Shown here: positions 55,064-58,291 of the stretch, piece after piece | Layout: each line of letters begins with the position of its first letter | Position numbering within the stretch: the first letter of the stretch is position 1 | Source: Clostridiales bacterium | Lineage (GTDB): Bacteria > Bacillota > Clostridia > SK-Y3 | Length of the DNA: 58,291 nt | Direction of reading: 5' to 3' | NCBI GenBank assembly: GCA_030156665.1 | Contig: JASGMB010000017.1 | Coordinates: 1 to 58,291, forward strand | Notes under the pieces: generated by a model | What the model was told of the DNA's origin: nothing | The model's database searches: none | The model's input: only the letters and a program-made list of their open reading frames with translations | Made by a program: the position numbers and the translations under genes

Positions 55064-57388
55064 GTGATCAAGGTGAAGTTAACTGAAAATGCCATTAAAG
55101 TGTTGGAAAAAAGGTATCTTGCAAAAGATGAGGACGGAAGACTGCTAGAGACTCCTGAAAAAATGTTTGAAAGGGTTGCAGATGCAGTTGCTCAAGCTGA
55201 CAAGTTATATGATAAAAATGCTGATGTTGCAAAAACCAAGCAGGAATTTTTCGATATGATGTCCAATCTGGAGTTCTTGCCTAACTCTCCTACACTGATG
55301 AATGCAGGAAGACCTTTAGGTCAGTTAAGTGCCTGTTTTGTCCTTCCTGTAGAAGACAGTATGGAAGGAATATTTGAAGCCATCAAGCAGGCGGCAATGA
55401 TTCACAAAAGCGGCGGAGGAACGGGATTTAGTTTTTCACGTTTAAGGTCAAAAGGTTCTACGGTGAATTCCACCGGAGGAGTAGCCAGTGGCCCGGTTAG
55501 CTTTATGAAGGTATTTAATGCTGCCACCGAGGCGGTTAAACAGGGTGGTACCCGCAGAGGTGCCAACATGGGAATATTAAGGGTGGATCATCCGGACATT
55601 ATGGAATTTATTACCTGCAAACAGGATAATGCGGAAATCAATAATTTTAATATCAGTGTAGGCATGACAGAAGAATTTATGAAGGCGGTGGAAGAGAACA
55701 AGGATTACGACTTAATAGACCCGCACCTGAATAAAGTGGTAGGAAAATTAAATGCAAGAACAGTGTTTGATAAAATTGTCGATTCGGCTTGGAAAAACGG
55801 GGAACCGGGTATCATTTTCCTTGACCGTTTAAACAGGGACAATGTAGTACCTGAGGTAGGAGAAATTGAAAGTACCAATCCATGTGGTGAACAGCCACTT
55901 TTACCTTTTGAATCATGTAATTTAGGTTCCATTAATCTTTTGGTAATGGCTAAAGAAGAAAACGGAAAAGCAGAGCTCAACTTTGAGAAATTAGAAAAAA
56001 CTGTAAGAAAAGCAGTGCATTTTCTTGATAATGTCATTGATGTGAATAAATATCCTTTAGAAAAAATTGAGGAAATGACGAAATCCACCAGAAAAATAGG
56101 CTTGGGGATTATGGGATTTGCCGATTTACTATTTAAGTTACAGATACCTTATAACTCCTATGAAGGGATACAACTTGCAGAACAGATTATGCAGTTTATC
56201 AGCGAAAAGGGAAAAGAGGCAAGTGCAGAATTGGCCGAGAAGAGAGGCACATTCCCGTTATATGAAAAGAGCGTATATAAGGCAAAGGGACTAAAGTTAC
56301 GAAATGCTACGGTAACTACCATTGCCCCTACAGGTACGTTAAGTATTATTGCTGGGGTATCTAGCGGGGTAGAGCCTGTATTTGCACTGTCTTACATAAG
56401 AAATGTAATGGATAACAATGAGCTTATAGAAGTAAATCCTATTTTTGAAGAAAAAGCAAAAAAAGAAGGATTTTACTCTCATGAGCTGATGAAGGAGATT
56501 GCCCAGACTGGAAGTATTCATAGTTTAAAAGAAATTCCTGAGCACATAAAGAAAATATTTGTCACATCCCATGAAATTTCGCCTGAATGGCATATAAAAA
56601 TGCAGGGGGCATTTCAAAAATATACCGACAATGCAGTATCTAAAACGGTTAATTTTAGAAATGAAGCAACACGGGAAGAAGTAGCAGAGGTATTCCAATT
56701 GGCTTATAAATTAGGGTGTAAAGGAGTCACCATATACCGTGACGGCAGCCGTGATGCTCAGGTGCTCAATATAGGGAAAGTAAAAGAAAAAGAAGGCAAT
56801 GAGCAAACCACCCAACAAAAAGTACACCATGACATTGTGCCAAGGCCCAGACCGGATATTACTACCGGCTTCACAGAAAAAGTGAGAATAGGCTGTGGAA
56901 ACCTATACATAACCGTTAACTATGATGAGCAAGGAATCTGTGAAGTATTTACCAATACAGGAAGAGCAGGAGGTTGTCCATCTCAGTCCGAAGCGACAAG
57001 TAGATTGGTATCCATCGCACTAAGGTCCGGAATGGATGTGCATGCTATTATAGAACAGTTAAAAGGAATCCGATGCTTATCTACAATAAGACAGCATCAA
57101 AATGGCCTGAAAGTGATGTCCTGTCCGGACGCTATTGCCCGCGTAATAGAAAAAGTAGTAAGAATACAAAACGGAAATGGATATAAAAATGTAGAATTTA
57201 CGGAGGAAGAAATAGAAAAGATTACCTGCGTTTCCGATTGCGCAGAGTGTACCATGAGAGATGTTTGCAATAACCCTGAACGCCAAGAATATGAATTAGG
57301 TAAATACTGCCCCGACTGTTCAAAATTATTAGAGCATGAAGGCGGATGTGTGGTTTGCAGGAATTGCGGATATTCGAAGTGTGGTTGA
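55064..57388 (+). CDS. nrdJ: Adenosyl-B12-dependent ribonucleotide reductase (class II)
   Basis: About 774 residues. EFLPNSPTLMNAGRPLGQLS with the first redox Cys in SACFVLPV, KSGGGTGFSFSRLRSKGS, QGGTRRGANMGILRVDHPDI, the radical-site loop NPCGEQPLLPFESCNLGSIN, and the substrate loop TIAPTGTLSIIAGVSSGVEP. The C-terminal region has CVSDCAECTMRD and a zinc-like CPDCSKL...CVVCRNCGYSKCG. Makes deoxynucleotides without oxygen. GTG 55064 lies 7 bases after AGGA; ATG 55058 is too close. Shares the need for adenosyl-B12 with EutBC. Confidence 0.94.
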   Translation: MIKVKLTENAIKVLEKRYLAKDEDGRLLETPEKMFERVADAVAQADKLYDKNADVAKTKQEFFDMMSNLEFLPNSPTLMNAGRPLGQLSACFVLPVEDSMEGIFEAIKQAAMIHKSGGGTGFSFSRLRSKGSTVNSTGGVASGPVSFMKVFNAATEAVKQGGTRRGANMGILRVDHPDIMEFITCKQDNAEINNFNISVGMTEEFMKAVEENKDYDLIDPHLNKVVGKLNARTVFDKIVDSAWKNGEPGIIFLDRLNRDNVVPEVGEIESTNPCGEQPLLPFESCNLGSINLLVMAKEENGKAELNFEKLEKTVRKAVHFLDNVIDVNKYPLEKIEEMTKSTRKIGLGIMGFADLLFKLQIPYNSYEGIQLAEQIMQFISEKGKEASAELAEKRGTFPLYEKSVYKAKGLKLRNATVTTIAPTGTLSIIAGVSSGVEPVFALSYIRNVMDNNELIEVNPIFEEKAKKEGFYSHELMKEIAQTGSIHSLKEIPEHIKKIFVTSHEISPEWHIKMQGAFQKYTDNAVSKTVNFRNEATREEVAEVFQLAYKLGCKGVTIYRDGSRDAQVLNIGKVKEKEGNEQTTQQKVHHDIVPRPRPDITTGFTEKVRIGCGNLYITVNYDEQGICEVFTNTGRAGGCPSQSEATSRLVSIALRSGMDVHAIIEQLKGIRCLSTIRQHQNGLKVMSCPDAIARVIEKVVRIQNGNGYKNVEFTEEEIEKITCVSDCAECTMRDVCNNPERQEYELGKYCPDCSKLLEHEGGCVVCRNCGYSKCG

Positions 57389-57421
57389 TGTAGTAGTAAA
57401 ATAAAGCTGGGAAATAAACAA

Positions 57422-57446
57422 ATGGCCAGGATTTAATCCTGGCCAT
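57422..57446 (+). terminator. Terminator-like hairpin after nrdJ
   Basis: ATGGCCAGGAT-TTA-ATCCTGGCCAT, 11 perfect pairs; weak T content afterwards (ATTACTATAG). Confidence 0.65.
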
Positions 57447-57506
57447 ATTACTATAGTCAAAATTGGTTGATTTATTTCTGTTAATTTGGTTGGAGACAAT
57501 CAGCAG

Positions 57507-57623
57507 TTTTTTATAACACATAGGAAATTATAAACCTTTGTATTTTGTGGACAAATTTATTTATAATTTCCGTCATGTGTTTCAAAAAAGTCAACCTTGA
57601 GAATCTTTTATAAAAAGACTTTT
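57507..57623 (+). repeat. Repeat B, copy 3 (complete), abutting a truncated gene
   Basis: Hairpin 2 (AACACATAGGAAATTATAAA/TTTATAATTTCC-GTC-ATGTGTT) then TTTC then hairpin 1 (AAAAAAGTC...GACTTTTT). The last bases GACTTTTT run straight into LysE coding sequence. Confidence 0.85.
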
Positions 57624-58200
57624 TGCTTATCTTGCACCGATTGGAGCACAGAATTTATATGTAATAAATTCTGCTATCAGTATGAACAGGATTCGAGCTT
57701 ATCAAGTAGCATTTATTACCACTATTTTTGATATTTCATTAGCACTGGCAAGTTTTTATGGCATCGGGGTTTTAATAGATAAATTTTATATAATAAAAAT
57801 ATTGGTTTTCTTTTTTGGCAGTATTGCTGTTATTTATGTTGGTTTTAACCTTATTAAATCACAACCGGATTTATCGAAAAAGGTAGATGTTGATAAACCT
57901 ATACTGCAAATAGTATCTATTTGTTTTGCAGTTACATGGCTTAATCCTCAAGCTTTAATAGATGGTTCATTATTATTAGGAGGATTTCGGGCATCTTTAT
58001 CTTTAGAGGCTTCAAAAGTTTTTATTACTGGTGTATGCTTAGCTTCGTTTACTTGGTTTACGGGATTAGCAACTATAGCTTGGAGCTTTCGTAGCGTATT
58101 GAATTCAACGATTGTTAGAATTATAAATGTAGTTTGTGGGATAGTTGTTATTTATTATGGTTTAAAATTAGGATATAATTTTATACAAGTGCTAGCGTGA
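57622..58200 (+). pseudogene. LysE-family transporter, 5' truncated
   Basis: Membrane protein of the LysE exporter family with about five of six helices. Similarity begins at FAYLAPIGAQNLYVINSAIS, immediately after repeat B; the family normally has about ten more residues (start Met plus the first part of helix 1). The rest is normal: RAYQVAFITTIFDISLALA, FAVTWLNPQALIDGSLLLGG and a final helix. In frame back to the stop at 57598 there is no ATG, GTG or TTG. The ATG at 57682 would lose the conserved PIGAQN motif. Probably inactive, or translated from a rare start. Confidence 0.75.
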
Positions 58201-58291
58201 AAAATACAATTAGCTGTGAACTATTGACTAAAACGTAAAAAAGGCAATACTAAACAAGCCTACCATTTGGTTAATAATGGAATTTTCAGTT
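58201..58291. other. End of window, no gene seen
   Basis: 91 bases of AT-rich DNA. TTAGCTGTGAACTATTGAC resembles one arm of repeat H but has no partner within the window. Confidence 0.4.

Overview
The window is AT-rich DNA of a strictly anaerobic, low-GC Gram-positive bacterium, most likely a member of the Clostridia. The signs are AGGAGG-type ribosome binding sites, a clostridial Rnf complex, a SigI/RsgI pair, MecA, NfnAB, a class II (B12) ribonucleotide reductase and a clostridial ethanolamine (eut) operon controlled by EutVW. I cannot name the species. No rRNA, tRNA, CRISPR array, intact transposase or phage module was seen.

Layout. (1) 1-7960: end of an envelope polysaccharide cluster on the + strand: a frameshifted membrane protein, glycosyltransferases, a DUF4330 protein, an O-antigen-ligase-like polymerase, a broken hexapeptide acyltransferase and CsaB. 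Facing it is a large secreted phosphodiester-glycosidase protein (7970-10810, - strand). (2) 11-21 kb: PutP, a two-gene LysO exporter, an ACT/PFL pair, a ketopantoate reductase remnant, sigI-rsgI, a flavin reductase and mecA, separated by long repeat-rich gaps. (3) 21-36 kb: an unknown protein, the complete rnfCDGEAB operon, a 5'-truncated Mn-dependent pyrophosphatase, a GH-like membrane-anchored protein, nfnAB and gdhA. (4) 35.7-53.6 kb: a eut bacterial microcompartment (BMC) operon: eutS-P-V-W-A-B-C-L-K-like-E-M-T-pduL-J-(eut_hyp)-N-pduS-pduT-(EutQ-N-like)-M2-H-Q. (5) 53.7-58.2 kb: an ATP-grasp protein, a small unknown, nrdJ and a 5'-truncated LysE transporter.

How the parts may fit. EutBC with B12 (EutT, EutA) splits ethanolamine to acetaldehyde and ammonia. 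EutE and PduL make acetyl-phosphate plus NADH. No eutG alcohol dehydrogenase is present. Instead the operon carries a PduS flavo-FeS protein and a PduT shell protein with Cys38, a possible electron exit from the compartment. Rnf, NfnAB and NADP-type glutamate dehydrogenase lie just upstream and could handle the electrons and the ammonia. This link is inference from gene content.

The most unusual non-coding content is a set of small palindromic repeats (called A, B, C, D/G, E and H here). They occur up to four times and can be nested (A inside B inside H at 45.4-45.7 kb). They are built of two hairpins, and two of them abut genes that have lost about the first ten codons.
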